Positions 1 through 12,763 of a stretch of DNA of 64,000 bases are shown here, piece after piece. Below the pieces are notes generated by a model, which made no database searches, was not told the origin of the DNA, and saw only the letters and a program-made list of their open reading frames with translations. A program made the translations under genes and the position numbers. Each line of letters opens with the position of its first letter. Within the stretch, counting starts at the first letter, position 1. The DNA comes from Paralvinella palmiformis (lineage: Eukaryota; Annelida; Polychaeta; Terebellida; Alvinellidae). The stretch spans positions 48,501-112,500 of the forward strand of contig JAODUP010000268.1 in the NCBI GenBank assembly GCA_025642065.1. Direction: 5' to 3'.

Positions 1-3000
1 GAGCAAACCAATTTAAAAAATCGCTTTTTCCTGCTGCGTACCTATACTTATAATCTGTGATGCAAAACTGGCTGTGAGTGCGAGTGCCAGCTACACCTAA
101 AGTCAAGATTCCCAATGCAAATCTGTATGTGACATTGTGGTATCTATGTGTAACTGTTATATATATTACAGTGACAGCTGTGTGTCAAAGTTGGATCACC
201 AAAAACTCTCATGAGTAATAGTACTAATACTAGTTATTTCCCAGAAATAACATCACCAGTAACCTGGTGATATTTAATACATTCCCAGATTGTTTCATGA
301 CCAAGTTCTCTTACTATATATACATAAACAAACATTGATTCTGGGTAAATGTTTGTCTTGATTGAGGCTTATAATAACCATAAACTGACATATAAACATT
401 TCTAGTTCTACTCCTATTTTTTCATACAATTGCTACCAAGATCAGTTAATAACTATTGACCTTTTATGTCCAGTAGTAAGCTCTGTAATTGATGTAATAC
501 ATGCAGAAAGTGTACACCATCATACTTTATATTTGTACAGTTTAGGTCAGCAATTAATAGACATTTTTAGAATATGAAGAAGATAAATCTTAAAATCTGT
601 GTTCCTGTTTATGTCACTGGCCTCCCTATTTGTGGCAAATAACAGCACCACCAAAACTAAGTAATAGCAGTACTTAGGTAACACTGATCTGTAATAGTTT
701 ATGTTATGTCCTTGTTAAAAATGGAAAACATCTGGATTTTTGCCAATGTAGAACATCCATTTCAGAAACAAATTCTGTGATTATCAACGATGATGGAATT
801 CAGTGTCTATAAATTTAACTGAAAAACACTCATTAACAAGAGCTCTATCTAAGCTACATATAAAACCCTCCCCAGTGGAGATAACAACAGTTTGTAAAAC
901 ACAATGACAAAAATTCTTTAAATATGATGTTATACCTCCTCCCTCTCAGTGGATTTAAATAAGTCACAGAATTAAGCAAATTCACCATATAATTAGTGTA
1001 TATCCATTAAATAACAGAAGTTTCTCAGCCCCAGTTTTGGGTCCAGAGATTCTCCCTTAAAAAGTTATGATCAAACTCTGGTAATTGTAACTCTAAAGCA
1101 ATTAGAGATGAAATCTGCTTCTTTCTTTACTGTAAATACTGATATACAGATAGATGAAACATTTTAATTAAAACTATCAAAGGAACAGTTCACTCTCAAA
1201 AGATATTAATAAAATGTGTAATGCTCATAAAAATAGTCCAATATAAAAAAATAATATACACAAATGATACATGATATCATAGATATAATGAAGGGTAGCT
1301 ATTATACTTTTTATAGCTCCCTTCTAAAGTTCTATGTCAGATTATACAATGGGAAGGAAAGTGACATGTTCTGATATCAATGAGCATAAGGATTATGTAG
1401 CTGTCTCCAGATTGAATCAGGTTGTAGATGTTCTGGCTTAGCCATCATTGTGGCCTTAACTGCAGACTTTTAACCAGAAATCCAAAGTAGGGTGTCTACT
1501 TTCTGTTTGGGTGGCAAATCCCAACTCAAACTGTTGGTGGAGGGGGAGTTGTACAATATATATACACACACACATATCACCCTTTTTTATTTTCGAACCA
1601 TCCATTTGTACAGCTCAATAGATAGTGTAAAACAATTTTCATAAAGGATTTCATTAAGCTCTAATTACCCTGATTAAATCTGGCAGGAACCCACACTATA
1701 ATACCTTGCTACCATTCTCACCCGTGAATTTTATTTTGGAATAAATGTTTTATTTTGAAATAATTATTTTTCTTCTTTAAAATCTGATGGTGGCCATTTC
1801 AAAAGGTTTAAAAAGTAGATATTTATTTAATTTTTTTCTGCTTTTATCTTCAAATTTTCTGAAAAACAGCTCACTAACCAAGTACCAGCAATAAAAAAGT
1901 CTGGTCTTAAAAGAAAAGGGTCTGTGACATTTCACATGCAGCAAAGACCATAATTCATTTGTGGTAACCTTACATCTTCTTGATAGGAAAATTAGTTTCT
2001 CAGTCCCAAAATACTCCTAATCATACTAATGTTAATATTTTACTACCAAAAATCAATTATTGAATATTCTATATTTAAAATTCAATTATTATTATAGAGT
2101 CTATAATCCACCTGATTTGACTCTAACTGCAGGGTAGTAACTACTAAATAAATTAGTTTAGATAATGATTATCTAATCATAATAAAAACATTAAAATTTA
2201 GACAAAACTAGTTAAGTCTTAGTCTTAGACCAGGACATACTTCTAGTTCTACCAAATTCTGTGACGTCCAGTAAATAATGAAGAAGGGTCATTTAAAAAT
2301 AATAGAATACTGAATACCTTTTATACAATGATTCTTAAGTCAGGAATCCGAAAAATCAAATATTAAACACAAAAACAAACGTAGTACTAGACCTCTGCTA
2401 CTCAGCTATTTCCATTAAATAAGAGCTTTTACCCCTAAGCCAATCAAAACCCTTGTGACAACACAATACCGACCGAAGTAAGCAACGCGAAAAGGGCAAG
2501 GATTGTCTGCAGCGCCATCTATCGAGTCAATTGGAAATGACTCGTCTGCTACTGATCAAACAGCACCATATGATGAATTTAGTATACTAGTTTTAGTATA
2601 TTCAATTACAATTCAATAAATTTATTTAAAATATAACAGTCTACTTACATGTAAAAATCGAGTATATTTCGTCCATCCAGCATAAGAGTTTAAATGATAG
2701 GTTTTTTTTCCAATTCAAATTTTTATTTCAACATTCATAACACTCATTTTAATGAAAACAAACACATATAGAATGTTGAAAAGGAGGATGCTTGAAAACA
2801 CAGACTAGAAACAATTGGTTGTACTAGAAAATTATTAGAAGCGCCTAAATGTGTTTGAAAACAATAAACACGTTTGTGAACCACCACCCCAAATGAATCA
2901 ATATTATTATTGACATATCCATCCCCATGACCATCTAAGAACCTTAAGTGCTACGACACTGGAGCAGCATAAGATGCTTTCCAATGCACCGGTTTAGACT

Positions 3001-3193
3001 TAATTATATATATCACTTTCATCTCTATAAATGTTTAATGTTTATGTACCTTATCATGACTCTTTTAAATACTACGTGCGAGTGGGTGACCAAATGAATG
3101 AGTGTCTTGTTTAGCTTTGACGCTGGTCACATATAGAACATATATGGCTGAAGGGTGTTCCCATAACGAAACGAGATGATCAAATAAATTCTA

Positions 3194-3235
<42 letters not shown>

Positions 3236-3590
3236 GTGTGTGTGAGCGCGCACGCACGCGTGTGTGTTCAATAAAATAAACAAGAATAATAATGTACCTA
3301 CAAAAATAAAATAGTTCCAGCAATTAAAAAAGTATTTAAAAATTGTGAGTAATCAGATAATTTTATTCCACTGACATCACTTTTAAAGTTCAATTGATCA
3401 GAAAATAATTTGATTGTCCAGTTATTGTAATTTATGTTTTTAAATTAAGTCCCCATTTAGTTTGCGGACTATGGCACACTAAAATACTTGATAAGTATTA
3501 ATATATTTCAAATCGCATATAGTTTCTTTCCATCACCATTTGAAAACCTTTTCAGACTTGCTTATCCTTCCTAAGTTTTCACTCCACCTG
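1..3590. other. AT-rich region without recognisable gene
   Basis: No open frame with protein-like composition, no splice-phased exon pair and no RNA gene was recognised on either strand. The stretch holds scattered short AT-rich motifs and, near its right end, a TC/TG microsatellite. It could be intergenic or intron of a gene to the left; the sequence does not decide. Confidence 0.5.
3197..3268. repeat. (TC)n followed by TG/CG microsatellite
   Basis: A pure TC run of about 36 bases passes into TG and alternating CG/CA steps. It lies 0.3 kb before the gypsy remnant. Confidence 0.9.
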
Positions 3591-6359
3591 ATCATTTGTT
3601 GATGAACTTTGCGTTGTACCTGGACTATGAATTTGCCCAACAAGAACCAAAGATGTTTTTCCTGTGGGAAAACGGGTCGCATATCTCAGATGTGTGGAAG
3701 TGGAAATAAACTCGAGATGGAGGTAGACATGGGAGCTACTTTCTCGCTGATCAGTGCAGTGACGTTCAAACGTTTATGGCGGAAATGACCACTGCCTCCG
3801 AAGGCTTCGTACGTACACTGGGGAGCCACTGAAGACACGTGAGGGAGTGATGGTGGTAGTCCGTCACCATGATCAAGAGAAGATACTTCAGTTCTTGGTA
3901 GTGCCGGGAGATGTAGCCAGTCTCCTGGGACGAGATTGGATGGGGAAAATTCGGTTGTACTTGAAAGAAGTGCATAAACTCCACAGCATAAAGTTGCCGA
4001 TCGATCTTTTTTCCTAGTTTCCAGAACGTTTGGCGATGCCATAGATACAATAAAAGATGTGAAGGTGTCCATTCATGAGAAACCAGATGTCAAGCCGGTG
4101 TTTTGCAAAGCGAGAACAGTTCTATACTTGAAGTCGACGATGAGCTTAATCGATTCCTCAGTCCCAACATAATTGAGCCAGTGGCATACTATCAATGGGC
4201 CGCGCCTATTGTTGCTTTCTTAAAGTCTGACGGCAAAGTGCACATTTGTGGGGACTACAAAGTTCTAGCTTTTGGAGTCTCATCAGCCCTTGTAGTATTC
4301 CAGTCTTAGATGACATTTTGCTAACTGGTGTTGTTGAGGAAGAACACCAAACAAACGTGAAGGATGTCCTAGGGCGACTTGCGGAGGCAGACTTACGCCT
4401 CAAGAAGGACAAAGACAATTTTGGTGTTGAGGCCGTGAAATATCTAGGTCATCGAATCACAAAATATGAATTGGCTACCATTGAGAGTACGGTCAGAGCA
4501 GTTGTTGAGGCACCCACAGTCTCAGATGTCACACAAGTCAAGTCATTTCTGGGTGTGCTGACCTTGTACCTGCGATTACTACCTCATTTGGCTACAATTC
4601 TTCAATCTCTACATCAACTACTGAAGACGCATCGTCTTATGGTACTGGCCCAGTTTTGCCTTTTTCAAATTGAGGATGGGGAACAATCAATCGCTTTTCA
4701 TTCCAGAAGCATGGCACCCGCAGAAAGGAACTATTCTCAGGTCGAAAAAGAGGCGCTAGCAATGAACTACGGTGTTTGCAAATTTTACAAGTATTTGTGG
4801 GGTCGACATTTCAAGATCTACATGGACCCCAAACCACTCTTGGGTCTGCTATGAGAGTTTTCAGAGGTGGGCTCTTCAAATGCAAGCCTACGACCACGAG
4901 CTCGTATATCGGCCTGGAACAAGCAATGCGAATGCAAATGTATTGAGGACTCCCACTAAAAGAAACGGTGGAACTTCCAGTGTCAGAACCTGTGTTGAAC
5001 TGGCCAGAGAAGAGTATACCTGTAGAATTGATGCCATTCTACAGGCGAAGGTGTGATCTGCATTGCGAAGATGGTTGTATCCTGTGGGGTACAAAAGTCA
5101 TTGGACCCACGGTCCATCGCTCCATGTTGCACCAGACACACCATGGCATTTCGCGAATGAAAAGTTTGGCGAGAAATGATGTGTGGTGGCCATCTATGGA
5201 TGTAGATCTAGAGACGATGGTAAAACACTCTTATTCATGTCAGGTAAATCAACATGCACCAGCAAAGGCACCACCCCATCCGTGAGAGTATAAAGTGAAT
5301 CCATGGAGCTAATTGACTTAGGTGGTCCTTTCGTGCGACGCATGTTGCTAGTGGTTGTGGATTCGCACACTAAATGGTTGGAAGTGTTACAGATCCAAAA
5401 CATAACGAGCTCAAAGGTTTTGTTTCACTACTCATGGTCTGCCAAATTGTATTGCGAGTGACAACGTCCGACGTTCACAAGTGATGAGTTCCTTGAATTC
5501 ACAACCGCCAGGGGAATACGGCATATATTCGCCGTACTCTATTATTCGTTAACGAATAGCTTAGCGGGTAGAGCAGTTCAATCATTCAAGTAAGCAATGA
5601 AATGCTTGCAGCCTGCCCCAAATTGTCCAACGCACAGGTTCAGTATCGTTCACAGCTCAACTGTCCAATGGACGTGTCGTGCGACGACATCGAGATCATT
5701 TTCTGCTCCGCCTGTGCAACCGTCCTGTAGGTGAACTGGTTACACCTCCTACAAAGATTAAGCACCCAGTACTACCTGATGTTCCGACTCCTCCATCGAT
5801 CATGTCGTAACCTGCAAATGCTGAGACTCAATCAATTGAAACTCTGGGTTCTTCTTGAAGTCTACACAGCTGCAGTCCATTGTTGTGTGTGATTCTGCAT
5901 GTGCACCGAGTATATCAGACTGCAGTATACATCAGTCAGCGAGCTCAAAGCGACGTTATTATACCCGGATCAGGGAGACTTGATCTGTGAAGGCAATGAA
6001 CTGTAGGCCTATAACAGACAGTGTACCTTTGATAAGTGCATGTTAAGTTCTTGCATTTGAGTTAATTAATTTGCATAATCTATAGTGTAATTAGGATGGG
6101 GATTTTGCCGAAAATGTCACAGGACCTGCTGGATAGACAATTACTCTATTAATGTATGTTCTATTATAACAGGGAGGAATGTGATATATTGTTGCATAAC
6201 TAAACGATTCCCACCTGAATAAATTAGGACGGATCCAAGCACACGTGGAGAACGTCATGTTGTCGCGCGGTCTTGAGTGTAATTATATAAAATAAGGCTT
6301 GTTGTATTGTGTTAGTAGAGATCTTCTTGAGTTTATAACAGTTGTCATGTAGAACAACA
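3590..6359 (+). mobile_element. Decayed Ty3/gypsy LTR retrotransposon
   Basis: Pieces of a gag-pol polyprotein lie in the standard order on the plus strand but in several frames. A degenerate zinc knuckle (CFSCGKTGR near 3651) is followed by an aspartic-protease-like motif DMGATFSLIS (about 3726), in which the usual Thr after the Asp is Met. Reverse transcriptase starts near 4126 with IIEPV and GDYKV, jumps at about 4262 straight to FGVSSAL, and continues through DDILLTG (about 4312). RNase H (RNYSQVEKEALAM, about 4730) is followed by a degraded HHCC zinc-binding region and integrase (5060-5700). The jump between GDYKV and FGVSSA removes the central catalytic palm, including the first catalytic Asp, and stops and frameshifts break the rest. 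The copy cannot be autonomous. A polypurine tract and LTR-like end follow at 6171-6359; no 5' LTR was seen. Confidence 0.85.
6180..6359 (+). repeat. Candidate 3' LTR of the gypsy element
   Basis: The purine tract AGGGAGGA (6171-6178) is followed by a segment that begins TGTGATATATTG and may end ...AACAACA. A TATA-like motif (ATTATATAAAATAAGG) lies near 6280. Boundaries are inferred from TG...CA ends; no matching 5' LTR is present to confirm them. Confidence 0.5.
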
Positions 6360-6710
6360 CCTAGAATAGAATATACTAAATACAATATAATTAGAAAAGC
6401 TAAATAAACATTATAAGTCATGCAGAACTGATTGTGAGAATTTATGTTAATTAATTATAAATGATAGCTAGGTAGGCAACCTTAAGCTATTTCTAACTGT
6501 ACCAGTTGGTGCCATAAAATTGCGAAATATTGTAAGTTGGAATTATATAAGCTCAAACTACAAACTATATTATATCTACAATTAATTAAACAAATAAACC
6601 GAGATAAGGCAGAGAATTGGCCATATCAACTAAATATAGCATGATACCTTTGATTAAATATGAAAATAATTAATATTTAGTAAAAAATTAACTGAAAGGT
6701 CTACTTCCTT

Positions 6711-6754
6711 TATAACACGTACGTACGCTGATATCAACGTACGTACGTGTTATA
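6711..6754. repeat. Perfect 17-bp inverted repeat
   Basis: The arms at 6711-6727 (TATAACACGTACGTACG) and 6738-6754 are exact reverse complements, separated by 10 bases. The arms themselves contain the self-complementary ACGTACGT, so the DNA could extrude as a cruciform. It may be a relic of a foldback or MITE-like element; no target-site duplication was identified. Confidence 0.9.
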
Positions 6755-6958
6755 GTAAATACCACAATAATTATAATTAATTAAGACAGTGTTTAATTTG
6801 GGCCATTCACTCGTCTATAACAGACAATTAATCAAACTTAATATTAATTGGTCATATAAATATACCAGTCAAGAGTTAACAAAAACATTTCTTTTGTCAG
6901 TACACCAACTTTAAGATTTCACATAATCAAACAGAGTTTCAAAATTATGAAAAACACA

Positions 6959-6962
<4 letters not shown>

Positions 6963-7025
<63 letters not shown>
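6963..7025. repeat. (AT)n microsatellite
   Basis: About 30 uninterrupted AT dinucleotides. Confidence 0.95.
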
Positions 7026-7028
<3 letters not shown>

Positions 7029-7469
7029 CTCACTATCTTATTAATTACATTATAATAATAGTTTAATGATTATAAATACATGTATTATAACCATGATATT
7101 GTAAGCCAGTTATTATTTGTATCCCTTTCTTATTATGTTATTTACAGCTGGGATCGATCGAGTCTTTATTTACTATGTATCATATTTATAAATGTATAAT
7201 ATGTTCAGTTTGTTTGAACAACCAATGGAATATCATAAATTGGTAAACACTCTGGGAGCCGAAATGTATCACGCACAGCTGGAGAAATTCGAGAGTTGGG
7301 TAGTATTTGATTAATACCCGACAGTCAGTAAAAGTCATAGAAGAGCATGAATTGGCTGTTGACTTAGTCATATACGAGTAATATGGAACGGAAAACGTCC
7401 AGAGGGAGGGAAATTGATATACATATACTGAAAGCTTTGAATCACGTTAGATTATATATTGCATTAAAT

Positions 7470-8300
7470 GGAACATTACTGTAAATGACAACAAGACCAA
7501 ACATATAGTAGTCTTTGGGTAAGAAAAGTGGGTAAAACTAAGATACGATTTTTATATAATAGCCTTGAATTAGAGTTAGTTGATTCTTTTAAATATCTTG
7601 GGTTATGTTATAATGGCAACTTTGAACTTTGTACTTTGTCAGCGAGTTTCAAAGCTATATGTTCCTCTTGCTGAGTAAAGCAAAGATCCTAATTAATTTA
7701 CCTTTAAATATTCAATTAAAGTTATTTAATTATTTGTTATGTCCATTCTACTATATAGATTAAAGCTTGGGATTTAGAAAATTATATATTATTGATAAAT
7801 TTGTACTTAAGTATTGTAAATATGTTCTGCATGTCGAAGCTATAGCATGCATCCACATGTATGGTAATGTTAATGGATGAATTCGGTTTAATCCCGGCAA
7901 AGGTTGAAATATGGACAGGATATTGGAGTAATGTTATACATATATTATCTATATATTATATCTCCATAAACAATTAATGTGTAGCTAGGATAGTCAAGAC
8001 TTTAAAAAGAACACCGTTAAAGGCAGATGTAAAACGATCATTGACAGACCAATTTATACAGGAGTGGCATGCATCAATGAATAATTATGAAATGTACTCG
8101 TTTTACAGAAATACTAAAACAGAATTTAAGGCTCAAAAAAGGATCTTGCTCAAATTTATGTTAATCTTTTGTGTAGATTCAGAGTCAGTAACCACAAGTG
8201 TTTTGTAGAGAAAGGTCGACATTACAGTAGTCTAAGACATGAAAGGTCTGTAACTAGTGTAATATGAATAAATTAGGCGGTTAGTTTCATATCTTGTTTG
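7470..8300 (+). mobile_element. Non-LTR retrotransposon fragment (RT C-terminal part)
   Basis: Fragments in alternating frames resemble the region after the reverse-transcriptase palm of LINE elements: a stretch ending KTKHIVVFG (about 7492-7518), then LVDSFKYLG (about 7580) and TGYWSNV (about 7916). Further on come LTDQFIQEWHASMNNY (about 8042) and, just before the SINE, FHILFECDN (about 8285). Stops and frameshifts are frequent, so this is an inactive relic. The family was assigned by motif memory only; the clade (RTE, Jockey or other) is not settled. Confidence 0.65.
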
Positions 8301-8313
8301 AATGTGATAATCA

Positions 8314-8499
8314 CATGATTGATGTTTTACGGCCACTTTTGTGCACAAGGTAGGCTAAGTGGGCCGAGTGACCTCCAAAGGTAATGAGGCGAAGTCAAAG
8401 ACGAAACAACCTTCAGATATGCCCACGCCGAGATTTGAACACGAGTGGTAGTGATCTGTGGTCCAGCACGCTACCGCTAGACCACGGAGGCGCCCAGAT
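8314..8499 (-). mobile_element. tRNA-derived SINE, family 1, copy a
   Basis: Read on the minus strand it starts with a tRNA-like head: A box TGGTCTAGCGGTAGCGT and B box GTTCAAATCTCGG. The body ends GTAAAACATCAATCATG. Identical 11-bp target-site duplications TGTGATAATCA flank it at 8303-8313 and 8500-8510. It is inserted in the older non-LTR fragment. Confidence 0.9.
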
Positions 8500-8986
8500 T
8501 GTGATAATCAGGAGAGAACTTATAATAACAATAACTAAATTCTATATAGGGCCAATATCCTCGAAAATAATCGAGCTCATTGGCGCACCTAATACAGGGA
8601 TTCGGCTATCTCATAGTCAATGAATGGTCGGATTCGGGGAAAACTTAGGAGGGATAAGCAAATCTGAAAAGGTGAGTTTTCAAGTGGCGACGGAAAGAAA
8701 CTATATAATATCTGGAATACTTAACACGTTCAGGGAGTGGGTTTCAAAGAGTAGAGACAGCAACTGAAATAGCACGGATATAATTATGAAGGTAGTTTTT
8801 TTTATAACAATTGTTTTAGATATTCTCTATTCCTAATATATCTGTAACTTAGTATCAATGAACTATGTTTCATAAATGCTGGCATCCTTCTGTGGCATCG
8901 CGCATCTACAATAGCTAATATTTCAGCTACTTTGCTATTATCGATTAAATTGTTTTACTGTTTAGAGTGGCCACAATACGTTTTTG

Positions 8987-9005
8987 TGTGGCGCTCTCTG
9001 ATTGG
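8987..9005 (-). promoter_or_regulatory. ERSE-like element upstream of ERP29
   Basis: On the minus strand this reads CCAAT, nine bases, CCACA. The ER stress response element consensus is CCAAT-N9-CCACG, bound by NF-Y and ATF6, and it works in either orientation. The match has one mismatch, in the last base, and sits about 60 bases before the ERP29 start codon. ERP29 encodes an ER chaperone, so the placement makes sense, but function is inferred. Confidence 0.5.
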
Positions 9006-9065
9006 TCCACATCATCAACATTGTAGCTTTAAGTTAGAAGTGCTGGTTAGCACATAGAAGTAAAC

Positions 9066-9176
9066 ATGGAGAGAATGATGGGGCAAGTTCTCTTTTATTT
9101 CTTTGCTGTTTTCAGCCTTATCCGAGGTGAAGTCATCAAGGGATCGGTTCCTCTAAATTCTGGGACGTTTGATAAG
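9066..9176 (+). CDS. ERP29: ERP29 exon 1: signal peptide
   Basis: ATG at 9066 in the context AAACATGG opens 37 codons: a hydrophobic leader (QVLFYFFAVFSLIRG) followed by the mature N-terminus with GSVPLNSGTFDK. The donor is AAG|GTATAA, phase 0. Upstream in-frame sequence offers no better start. Confidence 0.92.
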
Positions 9177-12100
9177 GTATAATGGTGACTGCCATTGTGC
9201 ATTCACATTGTTGTGATGATTGCTTTTCACATTTCGTGATAGACTGACTTGTAGATTCTAGTTGTAGTCTACACTTGACTTCTAGACTAATCTAGACTCT
9301 AGATCAATCTACTGACTAGTCTTCTAGTCTTTTGTCTAGTCTAGATTATACCTAGTAGATCTAGAATAGAATATCAAGACACAAGTTGTGTTGTCATCAC
9401 AGTCATGCCACATGATAATGTTTGTCAGCTATTTGACAGTATTATATGAGTATTGTCTATAGACTAGACCTATACAATTACATCCAGTTGCTGATCCATA
9501 AAATTTGTCCCTAGACAAATATTTTATAACTTTAATATTATATTCAGTTTAAACGATATGACTTAGTTTTATTAACACTAGGTCACAGTAGGTGTCTATG
9601 AGTATGACAGTGTGATTATAGTCTATACTGTATAGCCATACCACTGTGACTATTTAGATATAGTCTATAGTATACTTAATATTACTTTGGTGTGAATATT
9701 AGTTGGAAAATATTCTGATGAAACTGAATCCATTGAACATTTTGTGTAGTGGACATTTTGACAGCATTGTTAGCTTACTGATGACCACACTTTTTGCATA
9801 TTTATTATTTCCAATGGTAACATGTAAAAATGTTCCCATATGGAATTCTGTGGCCTTCCAGTTCCACCTTTATACATGACTAAAGGTTGAATATCAATTA
9901 ATAATCACAATATTATTTCAAACTTTTCTATAGTATAATACAAGGCAACATGCAGGTATGTATCAGTGTGATCATGGGAAAGTGTAAGACTGCTTCAAAA
10001 TAAACATTTTGACCGATGCTATTTCAGTGTCAAGAAATCCAATTATTGGGAGAAATTTTTTCATTGTGTTGGCAACCATCTACTGTCTGGACTCTAGTCT
10101 AGATGTAGATGCAAACAGACATCAATCGTCATTTTGATTTAAACTCATGGAGTGAAAATAGAAGTGAGACAAGTCGATGATAATTACAAATGGCTTTATA
10201 ATGAAAATCAATATTTATACGTAGAATTATCTGATTTTTGTAATTATGGATAAATGTTGTTCGACTCAGTAGCGCATTTCATGGCTTTCAATTTGAAGGC
10301 AGCTTCGGCAGGCTCAGTAGTAATTGACAACATGTCTAATTATTTCTAAGTCATTGACTTCATATACAGTTCATTGAATGTTTAATGACACCATTAATTT
10401 AAGTTTGAGGTCCTACACATGCGCTAACAGTTTGTGTACACGATCGTTATAATTTGTCATGATCTATTGACAGTATAGATGTCTACAAAACACATTGATA
10501 TGAATTATGAAAACTATTTTCTGCATTCAAAACGTCACCTGGAAATACTGCAGGGAAAAGTTAAGATTTTTAGGTTGGCTTAATGGACGGAACCTATAGT
10601 AGTACTCAGGCAAAATGATGTCACATTTTAACACTATACAGGTATGTCATATAGGAAATGAAGTCACATCTTAACATCACAATACATGGGTGCCTCCATG
10701 GTCTAGTGGTAACATGTTGGACCACAGATCAATACTATCTGTGTTCCAATATCAGCGTGGGCATATCTGAAGGTTGTTTCATCATTGACTTTGGTTTATT
10801 ACCTTTGGAGGTCGCTTGGCCCATTTAGCCTACCATGTGTACAAAAGTGGCTGTAAAACACCAATCAGCAACATCACATTCACAATACATGCATGTGTCA
10901 ACATTAGATAGAGGGTTATTCTAAGACTAGTACTGCTTTGTTTTTCGGGAAGAATCCCCAGGCTGTCACTTATTCACCACAGCCTCTATATTGAAGTGAT
11001 TGAGATATCTCCTCCCCCACCACCCACAGGGGAGCAGTACGGAAATATGGAGCCGAAATACACTGAGGGTGGTCACTGCCAGAGGGTTTTATGTCCTCAG
11101 GGGTTTTTTAATATCCCCCTTAATTTTTAATAATTCAGTGGAGACGGCAGCACCATTTAACACGATGTTGTGAGCCGAAAAATTTATCTCTGGAAACGTT
11201 TCGACCTTTTGAGACTAGTAGATTATCTGCAGTATATACAATTAGTAATTACCCACATGCCAGATATAGTTAAATAGTCAGTGAGGGTCAACTAGACTGG
11301 ATATTGGGCTATCATAATGTGAATTAGTCTGTTAACTCAATTGGTGTTTATGTATTGCACTTTACAGTCATGCTGTAGTAGATGTGTTATTGTTTTAGTG
11401 TTAAATTTTATAGCTGCAATTTTGTTTAAAAGTTAGTGTAAAAAAAACAAACTTTTAGATGCATTAGATAACGGTGTTAGTAACGTCTGTGTAAAGAATT
11501 CTGCCAACCCTGTTTTATTTATTTATCACAAAATACAATTACAACATTGGAGCACTTTTCATAATTATTTCAGTTATATCTAATTGTTACAGCTGAAGTC
11601 AAGGACTTTATTTTGTTGCTCTTAAAGTATACTGAAACTTCTGTATTAATATAAATATAGTTGAATGTTAATATACTGTTTCATTAAGATCTATTTAGAA
11701 TCTCACATATGCTATTATATATAAGGCCCAAATAAATCAACAGAAGTTTTATATCATGTTTAAAAATATTTGGTAAATATAGGCCCCAATGCCCACCTAA
11801 AATCTTGCATTTTCTCCACGATCAGCGCGTGGTGATTGTGCAATGCCACCTATGACATGTCTACACTACAGGCTTACAATTTTTTTTAATTTGTATAACT
11901 TCTCGCTAAACAAAAATGTCCCAGAATCTGCACGGAAAGAGGGATGCAGACTCTTTAGACCCATCACAGGCAAGACATGGGGTCAATTCAATTCCTTAAT
12001 TGGAATTAATGATCAATTCCAGAATTGGAATTGATTATTTAAAAAAATGGAATATTGGAATTGAAGTTTCTTACAAAAAAATTAAATCCAGAAATTAATT

Positions 12101-12188
12101 TACCATTTTTACACTGTTAACACTTACATGTGGTGTTACCAATGTACTGGAACCATAATGATCCAGAACTTTGGTTCCTTTTATTTAT

Positions 12189-12224
<36 letters not shown>

Positions 12225-12728
12225 TGGGCACACTGACCGTGGCATCCCAAGTGAGCATTTAACCAATTAAAATGGTCTGGATATGGTGGGCTCCACCCCC
12301 AACACTCTGACACATAGCATACCTGTAATCTATATAGAGATGTTGCTATTTAGGAATTAATTGATTTTATCATCTCACCGGGAATGCCAATCTAGAGCCA
12401 AAGGTTGCCCCTCCTCTGCTAAAATTGTGATGACTATAGCCTGTCCCCAGACCTAACTGTTGTAATAACCATTTGAGATCTTTTGTAAACTTACCATATG
12501 TCAGTGTTTCAGTACCCAGCATGGTTGTGAAAGTAAATACAGGATCTGACCCCTGCTGGGCGGAACTAAGCAAAAACATTGGTTTCAAGGCTCCAAAACA
12601 CCACTTGGTGTAATCAAATATCTCTAGCTAAAGTGCCTTGTCATCAGGCTTGCCCTAGTTTTTACCACGTTAACAATTAATGTGGTGTTACCAATATACT
12701 GGAACCAAATTGATCCAGAACTTTGGTT

Positions 12729-12763
<35 letters not shown>

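Larger units (their letters stand above)
6360..7440. other. AT-rich spacer with palindrome and AT microsatellite
   Basis: No gene seen. The notable contents are the perfect 17-bp inverted repeat and the 60-bp AT run listed separately. Confidence 0.5.
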
